From Paraescarpia echinospica (lineage: Eukaryota > Annelida > Polychaeta > Sabellida > Siboglinidae), in the NCBI GenBank assembly GCA_020002185.1, contig CM034544.1:6457488-6521487 (forward strand): a DNA stretch of 64,000 nucleotides. Reading direction: 5' to 3'. Below the pieces are notes generated by a model. That model searched no databases and had not been told where the DNA came from. It was given only the letters and a program-made list of their open reading frames with translations. Each line of letters opens with the position of its first letter. Positions within the stretch are counted from its first letter, which is position 1. Of the stretch, positions 36,109 to 47,575 are shown in pieces. A program made the translations under genes and the position numbers.

Positions 36109-38461
36109 TCCTCGATTTCAGTTTTCTTTTTCTTCTTCATTTCTCTCACATATCTTGCACTAGTCTCTCAACCTACTGTCTCCATTCACCTCTATCTTTT
36201 GATTTCGTACTCCACTCCTCTCACAATCCTTCCAAGTCTCTTTTTATACAGTCCTCCCGTCGCAGTCTAGGTCTTCCTCGTCTCCTTTTAACTTCCACTC
36301 TCAGGGCATCTGCTTTCTTTGCCAGCCGTTCTCCTTCCATTCTCTCCATATGTTTAGTCCACTTCAATCGACTCCTCACCAGCTTCTTCTTGAGGCTTTC
36401 TTTTACTCCAACCTCCTCCCTTAATTCTTCCTTTCTTCGCTTATCAGTTCTTCTCACTCTCGTAATTCTTCTTACCCAGTTGTTTACACAAACCTACACC
36501 CTCTCCTGTTGATTCTCTCTCAGTGCCGTCGGTACTAGGCCATACAAGTGTGGCGGGGTAACACATGAACAGAGCACCTTTCCTTTGAGTTTACGCGATA
36601 TGCGCATCTCTCCCATCACACCTTCAACTTTTTTCGAAGCGTTTGCCTCTGCCTTTATCCTCCTGCGAATTTCGGTGTCTGAGTCACCGTCCCCGCATAT
36701 CGCTCCACCCAGGTATACAAAACTGTCAGGCAAACATTTACTTCAAACTCTCCTGACAATCTCGATCCACACAACACCCTGCTTTTTAATTCTTCATATG
36801 TCCCTACTACCATCCTCACCTATGCCTCTGGGACCACCATCCACCTCAGTGTCGCCATCGCCATCTCTCTTGGTACAGTGTCATATGCTTTCTGCAGGTC
36901 TATGAATCGTACTGCCGTACCTTACTGTCCCTCCAATTTCTTTTCACCTAGCTGCCTTACGGCAAACATCCCCTCAGTTCATCCTCTTCTTGTTCTAAAC
37001 CTCTGCTGTTCTTCACCGATGTCCCCTTCCTCTACTGCTCTTATTCTGCCATTCAGGATTCTTTCCAACAACTTCAACATATGGCTTAGCAAAGTAATGC
37101 CTCTGTGTATTCCAGGGTCGTGCACGTCTACCTTTCCTTTCCATACTGGGACAATCAGCGCCATTCTCCATTCTTCTGGGATGTTCCCCTCTCTCATGCA
37201 GGTGTTCAGCAATCTTTTTTCCACCATATTCCAACTCGTTCAGCCACCACCAGCATCTCCACTCGCACTTCATCGACCGACCGAACTTTCTTCACCTTCT
37301 TCATTGCTCTCTCTACCTCAGCATCCACAATCTCCTCCATCTTTACTTCTCCCTCAACTGCACTTGGTAGATCAAGTTACCTGTTTTCCCTTTGGTTTAG
37401 CAATGCCTTGATATACTCCTCCCATACATGTAGTACCTCTTTCCTGTCTGTAACTAGTCTTCCATCTCTCTCTTTGCCTTATCCACAGCTCTCATAGCTG
37501 CTTACTTGTTCTGTCCATACAGTTGCTGTATTGCTGTATTCCTTCCATACCTCTCTCTTTTTCCAATTGCTTTGGGTACTTCTTCAGTCCACCATGTCTG
37601 GTTTTTGCTCTTCGGGGAAGCTCCTTCCTTACCAGATGTTCTACCGCACAGCTCCTCAATGTTCCTATTGTTGGCCGCAGTTTCACATACTCTGATGCCA
37701 CTCTATCTCTATATGCATTGGCTGTGTCCCCGTGACATTTCCACCATTTAATGGTCTTCCGCCCCACACTTTTAACCTCCCTCCTCTTCTGCATACGCAC
37801 AACGAAAGCGAGGGGCGTGTGTTGCGTAGTTACGTGTTCTCTAGCGATGATCTTACAGTCCTTCACCTGCCGCATTTGCTGTCTCACCACTACCAGCAGA
37901 TCAAGCTCTGTCTTATGGTGGCCACTTTATGGCTCTCTCTGTTTTGGAAGAATGACCCGGCCACTGCCAGCCCATTTCGCATCACCAACTCTACTTGCTC
38001 CCGGCCCTCACTGTTTCTTGTACCCTATCCTCATCTCCTGTCACTGCTGTACCCATGTGTGCATTACAATCACCAGCTATGCACATCATTACATGAGCTT
38101 CTACCGCTCTCATCGTTCTCTCTAGCTCTTTACAGAAAGCCCATTTCATACCTTTGCCCTTCCTGTTTGAGATCCATACACGGACATGATGCACACCAGC
38201 TGTTTTCTCACCATCATCCATGTCATAATGATCCTCCCTTGCCACCTCTCTACTCTCACGACGTCTCTACTGATCTCCTCTGTTACTATGATGCCTACAC
38301 CATTACTCCTTCCGTCTCCTCCTGCAAGTGGCATCTTTTACCCTCCTGTCAGTACCTTCGCCCAGTCTCCTTTCCATGTGGATTCCTGTATACACAACAC
38401 GTCTAATTTCCTCCTGCTTATCATGTTTTCCAGTTCCGGTGCTTTACCCCATCGTCCCCAC
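36109..38461 (-). mobile_element. APE-type LINE, heavily frameshifted (family L-C)
   Basis: Minus-strand frames in order: 38334-37991, an endonuclease region (SNGVGIIVTEEISRDVV, VYGSQTGR, MCIAGDCNAHMGTAV); 37890-37492, a linker; 37273-36979, reverse transcriptase fingers (GNIPEEWRMALIVPVWKGK, RGITLLSHMLKLLERILNGR, IGEEQQRFR); 36733-36494, thumb (DSFVYLGGAICGDGDSDTE, RRIKAEA); 36457-36221, C-terminus (VRSRLKWTKHMERMEGERLA, RRRGRPRLR). The palm with YADD is not readable in one frame. The order of parts fits an RTE- or L1-related LINE; the clade is not assigned. Confidence 0.82.
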
Positions 38462-39300
38462 ATAATAATAATAATATATTTTATTTAATATAGCGCCAGA
38501 TCCAATTGTTCGTGGCGCTTTACAACATGTAGAACCCAGATAGAAGTAATAATGATGGCTAAATAAACATGCATTTTCTATTTAAAAAAACAGTTTTTGT
38601 AAAATTAATATTAGTAAAATACAAATGAAAACAGTAATTGAATCAATATACTAAAATAATGATCATAACTACAGTTCTATGTAGAAATAAGACATTGCAA
38701 ATTCATTTACCTGTAGGTATAAAATAAATATATAAATAGGTTAATCGATACATAAGAGATATAAAACCAATCAATGCACATACTAAACTATGCCACGTTG
38801 GACAAGAGAATCGAAAAAAATAGTCTTTAAGCGTGACTTGAAAGTAGAGAGACAACCAGACGTTTTAATGTCATTAGGCAAAGTGTTCCACAAAGTCGCC
38901 GCGGCGACCGCAAAAGAACTGTCTCCAGCTTTGACATGAGTCCGCGGGACCGTTAACATGTTATTGTTGGCAGAGCGCAGTGCTCTTGTTGGTTTGTATG
39001 GGCATACAAGGTCGCATAAATATTTCGGGGCATCGCCATGCACAGCTTTCTATGTAAACACTAATAGCTTAAAGTCGATTCTGTGTGCTGCGGAAGTGTG
39101 AAGAATGCACAACAGAGGCATGGCGCTGTCATTCCGTGGGCGGCGCAGGATCAACCTAGCAGCAGAGTTGTGCATTCTCTGCAGTCGAGCGATGTTGTTA
39201 ACAGAAGTGCCGTATAGAAGTGAATTGCAGTAATCAAATCGTGGTGTAATAATGGCGTTGACGACACGTTCACATTGAGATTTCCCAGCCGAACTTCGCA
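38462..39300 (-). mobile_element. L2-like LINE, 3' fragment (family L-D)
   Basis: The minus-strand frame encodes ITPRFDYCNSLLYG, LQRMHNSAARLILRR and FAVAAATLWNTLPNDIKTS, the typical C-terminus of an L2/CR1-group reverse transcriptase (DYCNSLL..., AAP.LWN.LP). The 3' end (38465-38520) has GTAAAGCGCCACGAACAATT followed by a (TTA)n tail. Frames are broken at about 39045. Bases 39301-39480 may be a further piece of the same insertion but could not be read. Confidence 0.82.
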
Positions 39301-40102
39301 TCTGGATCGCCGCCGCTGGGGGGCCCTGCACACCCACCTGTGGGGCTCCAACCTGCATCCCTATCACATTTGCCTGGGGCCGCATAGTGCCCAGTATTCT
39401 TAGTGTACCACAAGGAGGTTGTGCTACAATCTTGTCTATGGAAAAGCTATGTACCAGCAAGGGAACCTTACGCACTCGGCTCCCTGTTCACTCCAAGGAG
39501 CTACCTGGCGGCTGTAGCTGAAGCACAAACTACACACTACACACAACACTACAGCACTTGGCGCATCAGACCTGTGTTCATACATCACACTACTTTGAAA
39601 AGGATGTTTCTTATATATCAGCAGGTCTAACGGCAAGAGCAACATGTCATTTCAAAGCGCGTAGATTTAAGATATATTATGTAGATACATGGTGGAAACA
39701 GTATTACACATCATTGCTTGACAAAATGAATCAAGACATACCATGAGCTGGTGACTGACAATGCACTGTTGCCTGAATATCATTACAACGACAATTACGT
39801 AACATTAAGTACATGAACAATATATTGAATTCAGAAATTAACTGGTAAATACATAGCTATTATTAAATCAATAAAACCCGCTTTATTAGTAAATTAACAA
39901 AGACTGTATCTGTTAGGTTTTGTGATACCTATGTTAATGCGCTATTTTGCTAGGACCATTTCTACACGCACATGAAACGGTATATGTCTACTTTCCTATG
40001 TTGTTATTAGTATAACGTAGTGTACTGACTTTTATCCCTAAATATATAAATATTATCAGGTGTCACGTGTTATACTTTGTTGACTCTGAAGAACCAACTC
40101 AC

Positions 40103-40279
40103 TCTGACATGTCGGAGGTTCTCCACTCCACGTGCTATCCGCCTCGCACGTGCGCTCCTTGTTTCCCCCGGCCAACGACAGTCCCTCGTGACACGTATAC
40201 ACGACACGTGACTTGTACGTCACCGACGTCACGTTATACGCTCCCATGTGTGGCAGTTCTGGCATCGGACACGTGATTG
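40103..40279 (-). CDS. CCP gene exon: sushi module w20
   Basis: Acceptor TTCCCATGAAG (polypyrimidine tract weak), donor GTGAGT, phase 1 on both sides, 59 residues. Canonical four-cysteine sushi: ITCPMPELP, VVYTCHEG, KERTCEAD, then STWSGEPPTC. The W-SG-xPP-C ending is the most typical in the gene. Contains N-glycosylation sequon NVT. Confidence 0.9.
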
Positions 40280-40749
40280 CTTCATGGGAACAATAGCGAG
40301 ATATATTGATGTTATTACAGATCGAAATTGATGTACAGAGAGTGGCGGAGTCTCTCTCGGGTCGGGATTAATTTGGAACAGACGAGCCCCATTACAGCCA
40401 GTATTGTGATATGTGCAATGTTTTGTTGATGTTACCATACATTCTGTCTGCGTGACCTACTTAATTTATTCTCATATTTCAATCATATTTTAATAACCAT
40501 GATTATACTGAACACATATCGTTTTTCTATCTTCTGTCACAATCAGTATATAAAACATATATAACAGTGTTGTTACTGGTTTGAGGAACGTCAGCCATTT
40601 GTGGAGATCATCTTATATTCTAAATCATGTGTAGGCTATACGCTGATCTCTAATACCAAGTGACGTTAATTGAACCTCGATCAATACATCACCATTCTTG
40701 ACCAATGCTATGACTGGCTATGCGACATAATAATTTGTTGAGGGTAATA

Positions 40750-43325
40750 AGGAGTATTATCTATTTAACGTGTATTTACCATATGAATGCGAGGTAAACA
40801 GGGAAAATTATTATATATCAAAAATTGCTGTATATGTTGATAATATTAATAGCTCATGTATCAATATTGTAAGTGATTTTAATGCGGATATTTCCAAGAA
40901 ATCCGTTTTTTAGAATTTCTTACTTGATTTCTGCAAAGAATTTACTCTGGCTATATGTGATCAAGATACTCTCCCAATAGACACATATACATACGTTAGT
41001 TCTGCCTGGGGAACTACATCATGGCTAGACCATATCATATGTACCGCGGATGCGAAGGATTGCCTATCTAACATGTCCATACTTTATGATGTTATTTATT
41101 CTGATCACCACCCGATATCATTCAGCATAGACAGTGATATTGTACCAGAAAGCGTTAGTGATAGTGTCAATACTAATGAAATTAAGCAAGGCATACACTG
41201 GGACAGATTATAACCGCAAGATATTGACTCATGTAGAGAATGCACGAACGTTGAATTGAGCAAACTGAATATTCCACCGGGTGTTAGATGCACTGATCCC
41301 AATTGTCATAACTGTAATCATAATCATGATCTCGATTACTTTTACAATTCTGTCGTGATTACATTGAAGAGGTGTGGTCACACACTTCGGTCAAATCGCA
41401 AAGGTGCTTATAAGTATAATGCTGTACCAGGTTGGAACGAGCGAGTGAAAGAGCTTCATTGTGCAGCCCGTGATGCTTACCGTATATTGAAAGAGATTGG
41501 TAAACCTAGACAAGGTGACATTTTACTGTTATGAAATTATCCAGAATGAAATTCAAGTAGGCGATCAGAAAATCTAAAAGGAAGAAAGAAACTATCATTG
41601 CTGATAACATTGCAGAACATTTGTGTCAAAAAGACCACCGCTAATTTTGGAAAGAAATTAAGCACTGTACGAACAGTAAAGTAAAACTTCCGACAAACAT
41701 AGATAATATGCACGGTGACGTAAACATTGGGTCAATGTGGAAGCATCATTATGAAAATGTATTTAATGATGTGGATGATAGCCGATGTGATAAAGTTTGA
41801 TATGATTGTTCCACTGGCAATAAGGGAATGACGGTTGGTGCAGTTGAACTGTTGGATATTATTAATGGACTCTCAAAAATAAGTCACCAGGTCTGGACGG
41901 TATCAGTGCAGAACATATTAAGTTCGCTGATTCTCAACTCGCTGTGCTTTTGTCTATCCTTGTGTCTTCGATTCTGCTGCATGGTTATATACCAAAAGAA
42001 ATTTCACAGTCTGTTATTGTACCAATTATTATATACAAGAATAGACGAGTAAACGACAACGGTAATTATAGGCCAATATGTCTATCGAACATATTCTATA
42101 AGATAATAGACACTGTTCGTTTTAACAGAATGGAAATGCACTTGGAAGCCTCTCCTAATCAATTTAACTTTAAGCCTAAACATGGAACGGAGTTATGCGT
42201 GTTTGCATTTAAGGAATTATTAAGGTGTTACACTGAACATGGTTCAGCTATGCACGTCGCGTTTTTAGATGCATCAAATGAGTTTGATCGTGTCAATCGA
42301 TATAAACTTTTAATGAAACTAGAACAACGAAATGTACCGAAATATATCTTAAGAGTACTCAATAATGAATTCGATAATCAATGTGTATGCATACGATGGG
42401 GAACTACCTAATCGGACTTCTTATCGGTAGGCAATGGTGTTAAGCAAGGTGGGAAGTTATCCCCTTTACTGTTTAACATTTATATGGATAATCTGAGTAT
42501 ACAACTGCACAAAACAAAATCGGTTGTAGTCTTGGTAACACGGTTGATAATCACCTTATATACGCCGATGATCTACTTCTATTTGCACCTTCTGCTAAAG
42601 GACTACAAACACTACTAGACATTATTTATATGGATGCGAGCATGACGGGCAATACAATGCGGGTAAATCCCTGGTCTTGTACTTTGAGTCTAGAAAGTCA
42701 AATTTGTCTAAAGAAATGACAGTAGGAGGAAATAAGTTAAACTTTGCCACCTCTTGTCAATATCTTGGACATGCCATTTCTAATAACTTGTCAGATGAGT
42801 CTGACATGCAAGCCAAAGTGAGACTTTTGTATGCCAAGAGTAATATGTTACGTCAACAATTCCACTTTTGTTCAACTGCTGTAAAAAAAGCTATTTACAG
42901 CGCATTTCGGTAATATACCTAGATGTGTGCGTTATGGGTGAAGATAAGAAAAGTTAATTTTCAGCAATTCGTCGTTGCATATAACAACTCTTTCAGGATA
43001 TTGAACAATTTGCCCATGAGATGTAGCGCTAGCCACATGTTTGCTTCAGCTAATGTCGGCTGGGGTAAATGTGTAATCAGAAAGGCTATTTTTAGCCTAA
43101 TGAATAGGATTGACATGTCTTTGAATCCCATTATTTATAGCATTAAAACTAACGACATGTACTGTACTTCGAAACTGCGGCACCAGTGGGTCCGGGATTT
43201 ATATAATTATTAAACATGTTGTTCTTATCGATGTATTTTTATATTTATTTACATACTTTTATTGGTGTATTTTTATATATGGACATGATGATTGTCTGAA
43301 ATAAATACATTGTTATTATTATTAT
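40750..43325 (+). mobile_element. APE-type LINE, plus strand, 5'-truncated and broken (family L-E)
   Basis: Opposite in orientation to the host gene. Frames in order: endonuclease (VSDFNADISKK, WGTTSWLDHIICT, YSDHHPISFSID); Cys-rich linker (CTDPNCHNCNHNHD) and NERVKELHCAARDAYR; reverse transcriptase (NGNYRPICLSNIFYKIID, VAFLDASNEFDRVNR, GNGVKQGGKLSPLLFNIYMD); C-terminus (CQYLGHAISNNLSDES, VAYNNSFRILNNLPMR). The LDASxxFDRV block keeps the catalytic Asp; the YADD block at about 42560 is frameshifted. It ends with AATAAATACATTGTTATTAT followed by (TTA)n. It may be CR1/L2/Rex1-related; the clade is uncertain. Confidence 0.85.
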
Positions 43326-43386
43326 TTAAACCAACAGTAATCCCGTTAAATAAGCAAATTTCTTAATTCACAACTATATAAATTCG

Positions 43387-43436
43387 ACTCACTTCGACAT
43401 TTCGACCGCCTTCGGCGGCCTTCTTCAGGAACTGAT
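43387..43436 (-). ncRNA. hammerhead-like ribozyme motif in left PLE terminal repeat
   Basis: On the minus strand: CAGTTC, CTGAAGA (core CUGANGA), a GC-rich stem II (GGCCGCC with loop GAA and GGCGGTC), GAAAT, GTC, GAAGTG. CAGTTC pairs with GAAGTG as stem I with one mismatch. PLE terminal repeats are known to carry hammerhead ribozymes with very short stem III, and the order here matches. The variable core position 7 is A. Activity was not tested. Confidence 0.5.
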
Positions 43437-44458
43437 CTTCCTCTACTCGCCAGATGGCGTGGCGAGCAGGCTGTCCCACACGTGATTCAATAGGTAACCC
43501 CCGTCATCTCTATTCATTGTATGTGTAGTCTTTCTGATCCATATGGCCTCCTTGATCCATCGCGCCCTCTGTCTGTCTCTCTGTCAACTATTCTTGCCCC
43601 TTCCCAGTCTGTGACTCAGTTTTGTCTGTCCGCATGGTCAGTCATAGCCGACTTATGTTCATTGTTTGTCGAGTCTTTCCTTTTTTCTCGAGTGAAACGT
43701 CTGGTTGTCACGGTTTCGACTTCTTTCATACGTTCTTCTAGTCTCGCGCCATGTGTTCTTCCTGTTTCCCCAATGTATGTCTTGTTGCAGGTCTTACACG
43801 GGATTTGGTATACACAGTCGGTCTTCTTTCTGTCTTCCACTTTGTTTTTCGGGTGTAATAATATTTCTCTGAGATTTTGGTGTGGTCTGACAGTGGACGC
43901 TATATCATGATGTCTTAGTACGCGTTGTACCTGTTCTGTCACTCCTTGGACGTATGGTAAGGTAACCATGCCTATGGACTTGTCTGTGTTATTCTTGTCC
44001 TTGATATTTCTCCTCTGTTTTTGTTGTTGTTCCTTCATTTTCCTTACGGTCCAACTTGGGTACCCACTCTGATGTAGCGCCTTCATGGTGTGCTCCTCCT
44101 CTTTCTGTCTGTCCTTTGGCTCCGTTACGATGCTACTGCATCTGTCTAGCAAGGTTTTGATGATACCCAGTTTCTGATGTAGCGGATGGTGTGAACTAAT
44201 GTTCAGATACTGGTCGGCAGTGTGTCTAGGAATGGCGGTGACCCCTCACTCTCTTCTTCAAACGTGAACTTGATGTTGCCTGTTACATCAATGGTGTTGA
44301 GGTGATCTGTCAGTTGTTGTTGACACCCCTTCCTCACAATTTCCATTACGTCATCTACGTATCGCTTCCATAGTCTGGGCTGACATGTTACTGGAGCTGT
44401 CGTTGAGCTCACGTGTGGGACAGCCTGCTCGCCACGCCATCTGGCGAGTAGAGGAAGA

Positions 44459-44505
44459 TCACTTCCTGAAAGAGGCCCCCGAAGGCGGTTGAAACGTCGA
44501 AGTGA
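44459..44505 (+). ncRNA. hammerhead-like motif in right PLE terminal repeat (decayed)
   Basis: Plus strand: CACTTC, CTGAAAGA, GGCCCCC-GAA-GGCGGTT, GAAAC, GTC, GAAGTG. Stem I pairs perfectly (CACTTC with GAAGTG) and the GAAACGTC segment is canonical, but the CUGANGA core has one extra A. Probably inactive or weak. Confidence 0.45.
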
Positions 44506-44712
44506 GTGGAATTTATATAGTTGTGAATTAAGAAATTTGCTTATTTAATTATTCTTCCAACTTGATTAACATTTTCACGAAGTAATCCCGTTGTATTTAA
44601 TTATACAGCGATAAGACAATTATCCGAGCCAGCGTGGTTCACGCGCTTCTACTGGCGTCCCAACAATCTCCAGACTTCCAAACATCTACTGAATGCCGGT
44701 GCTTCGAGTTAC

Positions 44713-44889
44713 CTGTGCACACGACGTCTTCGCCCTCCCAGGTCGCGTGCTTGCTACAGACGAGGTGGCTCTGAGGACCTTCGCGGTAGTAGCCAGACTC
44801 GCACGTGTACGTCGCTCTGTCCAGATATTTTGTCACGGTCGTCGTCCTCCTGGCATGGTCCACGACTGGAGGCTTTCCACAGGTCACTT
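44713..44889 (-). CDS. CCP gene exon: sushi module w19
   Basis: Acceptor GTGTTATAG, donor GTAACT, phase 1 on both sides, 59 residues. Four cysteines in the canonical order: VTCGKPP, TYTCESGYY, LVCSKHATW, VVCTG. The hydrophobic Tyr-Thr-Cys strand and Trp before the last Cys are present. Confidence 0.9.
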
Positions 44890-45343
44890 CTATAACACAA
44901 CACATGACGAAACGTAGAATAGCCCTATGTAAGCAAACCCATAAACATTCGCAAACGCATGTGTACACAAGTATAAATATATATTCAGTTATCTAGTTTT
45001 GATAAATGCAGTTGCATTCCTGCAGTAGGTGAATTTGCACTAATCAATGCGCAAATCAATGTTGAATTTGACTGGTTCATGTCTTCGATGGTTTCCTTGT
45101 TTTCGACGATGATACTCATCATCCTGTTTTTGTGGTTGTGTGTGTGTTCGTGGTTCGTGTGTTTGTCTATGTGTGTGTGTGTGTGTATGCGCGTGCATGA
45201 CTGGGGGCGTGTGTGTTATTTCATCATGGCTAGCTGTTTTTCGGTCTGTACCACGCCCATGCTGTCTCCTCCCATGTTGTTTTGCAGAAATCAGCAGTGA
45301 CTATGTGTTTAAGTCTACGACAAAGCAAGCCTTCTCCACTCAC
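44890..45343 (-). other. intron of the CCP gene
   Basis: Contains an imperfect (GT)n stretch at about 45133-45190. No exon was recognised. Confidence 0.6.
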
Positions 45344-45526
45344 TTGAACAAGTCGGCGTCTCACAACTCCAGTTTCCCGCCAGTTTACACTCACAAGTGG
45401 CGTCACCTGCTGTGAGTTTGTGACCAGGAACGCAAGAGTAAGTAACCTTTGATCCCACGACAACACCGTCGCTGTAGAACTGTACTTTAGATTCTTCACT
45501 GATTTGGATATCTGGACATGTTATTT
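45344..45526 (-). CDS. CCP gene exon: sushi module w18 with two extra cysteines
   Basis: Acceptor CTATTTTTCAG, donor GTGAGT, phase 1, 61 residues. Standard cysteines at ITCPD, TYSCVPGH, DATC and PTC. Two more occur near the end (TCECKLAGNWSCETPTC), so the C-terminal half could hold an extra disulfide. The module is otherwise regular, with Trp in GNW. Confidence 0.88.
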
Positions 45527-45902
45527 CTGAAAAATAGTTTAACAGTTCATCAATGTATCCCACTGGGCGAACAAATGAACGATCAAATCTAACAAATCGC
45601 ACGTTTGAAAAAAGCACTAGTTATATAGAGTAACTTTAAACATAACGTAGCAGTCTGGATCGAATATAAAATGCGTGCGTCAAGTGGAGGATCGCAGCGA
45701 CACGAACAAGTCATAGACAAGAGTTTCATATTGAACACAACTAAAACAATTGACATCCAAAATAGCAACTTTCGAAGAAGCCTTTGTCTTATCGAGAGCC
45801 GAGCAGAGTTCAACCATGTAAAGACCACCGACAAAATTTATTAAAATAGTCACACTGCATTAACATAATCCTGATACTAATTGTTCCAATCAAGTAAAGC
45901 AC
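45527..45902 (-). other. intron of the CCP gene
   Basis: AT-rich, with nothing recognised beyond the splice borders. Confidence 0.6.
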
Positions 45903-46079
45903 CTTCAAACACTGGTTGTTCTCCACTCCAAAGTTCGTCTTCACCACAAGTGCGGGTCAAATCCCCGCGGACTTGACGATATCGAGATTGAGGCTCATAC
46001 GTCACATTCGACCCGACTGTCACAGCTCCTAGGGAAAGTTTACCTCCGACGACGTTTGTTGGCACCCGACAACTGGTTT
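45903..46079 (-). CDS. CCP gene exon: sushi module w17 lacking one disulfide pair
   Basis: Acceptor TTCGTTTTCAG, donor GTGCTT, phase 1, 59 residues. It aligns along its length with a sushi module: SCRVPTNVV, NVTYEPQSRYRQVRGDL, RTCGEDELWSGEQPVFEG. Cys1 and Cys3 are present, but the second cysteine is replaced (TYEP instead of TYEC) and the fourth is Phe (PVF instead of PVC). Sushi modules pair Cys1-Cys3 and Cys2-Cys4, so exactly one bond is lost. The frame and splice sites are intact. It is either a tolerated variant or a decaying exon that can be skipped in frame. Confidence 0.75.
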
Positions 46080-46462
46080 CTGAAAACGAATAAAAAATGC
46101 TATATACGCAGGTTTATAGCATCACACATACAGTGTATATTTATATATTATTCGGATTTGTCTCAATTTGTTTTGTAAAAGAACGACTGGGGATGAAACG
46201 AACCCTGGAAATAACCATCCTCAGTGCAAGCATACAAAGGTTGAACGCATAAAACGTTGCCGAGCGCTGGAAACGACTATAACAGCTGAAACTAGGATAG
46301 CGTGGGTGTTTACTCAGGACACTGCATTCTTCGAACAGAATAACTTGTTTTGATGACGCTGAACAACATGAATTATAAAAGGGCCTACATTATTATCAAG
46401 TATTTTGTTGTTGCGTGTCAACTAAAAATATGCAAATTTAAAAAAACGTTTTTATTTCATGT

Positions 46463-47575
46463 ACCGCGGTATCCAGTAATTAGGACTGCTAACATCGATT
46501 TATGCTTTACTTCCTGGCAGATCTGTTCAATCGAACACCATCTCGACTTCTGAGAGAATTAAGCCACGTTGCAATTACTGCGCGAAGTCAACGCGTACAG
46601 AAATATTCAATACTATCAAAAATAGATAAGCGAGCAAAAAATGAACAACTGTCAAACACGTTCCAAAAACGCCTTTTGAACGACTGCTAGTACCACTACG
46701 GTTCGTCGGATCCCAACAATATTGATGTCGTTTGAAAGTTTAAGCTGTCTGCTGTTCAATCATATAAATGGTTTCCTGGCAATCATTCCTAAAATTAACT
46801 AAAAAAGAACCTACAACTACGCCCGTTCCAGTGTCTTAAACACTGCGAACGATGTTGTTTCGTCGACACAGTTTACCAATCTACAGATTGAGGCACCACT
46901 ATCTGATTTCATGCTATAAGCTCCACACATTTTCAAACGGCTGCTAAAATGACATACCCGAAATAGGCTTGATGTCACAATCACGCATGTCAACCAACCA
47001 ACGCATCGAATTGAGACCCGTTGGGTAGCGTACGTTATTGTGATGTTACGCCGACGTAGAGATATATCTGTTTCGCTGCGATCAAAGCACATCAATTTCG
47101 CCGCGGTTTAAAAGTGGGTGGAGCTTATAACATAAAATCAACAAAAGGTGAAGTGCGCATGTCTGAACCTATGCAAATGAGGAAAACAGCACCGCAATCG
47201 GTACCCGCCGCCAACATCGTTCAGAACCGTACAGAACACCGAAAACGGCGTGATTGTAGGTCCGTTTTTTCGGTGTTCTTTAAACGATTACCGGGAAACT
47301 TAGATGACGCTAGAATAACAAAAGTGCATCCTTCCAAATGATACTAAGATCGTCGGGACAGGACGAGCCGTGAGGGTGCTAGCGACCGTATAATTTCATG
47401 TTTTGGACGTGTTCTGAGTTGTTCATTTTTCACTCGCTTATCTATTTTTGATACTATGTGTAGCCAGATACTATTAATACAGCTGAGAGAACTGGAGTAA
47501 CGCAAGGGAGATGATTCGAACACGGAATATCTCGATTGATAAGTCCGATGCGCTAATTAGTAACCACATTTACAT
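46463..47575 (-). mobile_element. SINE family S1 copy interrupted by FB1
   Basis: The body half at 46463-46616 has the complements of GTCGAGATGGTGTTCGATTG and GCAACGTGGC. The head half at 47458-47575 has a tRNA-like start: box A TTAGCGCATCGG and box B GTGTTCGAATC on the minus strand. Removing 46617-47450 and one 7-bp duplicate restores the order seen in the copy at 9107-9453, so the SINE is older than the foldback insertion. Confidence 0.65.
46617..47450. mobile_element. foldback MITE FB1, copy 2, with 7-bp TSD
   Basis: Same ends as copy 1 (CAAAAATAGATAAGCGAGC and inverse). ATACTAT is duplicated at 46610-46616 and 47451-47457. Self-complementary along most of its 834 bp. No ORF of a transposase. 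The two copies share internal words such as GTGGGTGGAGCTTAT. Confidence 0.87.

Larger units (their letters stand above)
35623..40102 (-). other. large intron of the CCP gene filled with repeats
   Basis: About 4.5 kb between modules w20 and w21. It holds a 32-bp minisatellite, two LINE remnants, and unassigned sequence at 35623-35811 and 39301-40102. Confidence 0.65.
43348..44580 (-). mobile_element. Penelope-like element, 5'-truncated, inverted terminal repeats, 12-bp TSD (family P-B)
   Basis: Flanked by a perfect 12-bp direct repeat AGTAATCCCGTT (43336-43347 and 44581-44592). About 138 bp at the left (43348-43485) recur inverted at the right (44409-44546), followed by a 34-bp tail. The coding strand is minus: it starts in the reverse transcriptase palm (KRYVDDVMEIVRKG at 44365), continues through SPPFLDTLPTSI and a frameshift, and ends in a GIY-YIG nuclease (CVYQIPCKTCNKTYIGETGR, 43795). 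Truncation at the YVDD block and a reversed terminal repeat at the 5' side are typical of PLE insertions. Confidence 0.88.
40280..44712 (-). other. large intron of the CCP gene with LINE and PLE insertions
   Basis: About 4.4 kb. Contains the L-E LINE (plus strand) and a Penelope-like element. No CCP exon was found in the remaining 40280-40750 and 44593-44712. Confidence 0.65.

Noticed and set aside
36087..38488. plus-strand Ser/Leu/Pro-rich frames up to 224 codons
   Set aside because: Antisense of the L-C LINE, whose minus-strand frames carry recognisable endonuclease and reverse transcriptase motifs.
47458..47575. tRNA gene (box A and box B on the minus strand)
   Set aside because: The head is fused to SINE body sequence and no complete cloverleaf with anticodon arm and acceptor pairing could be drawn.
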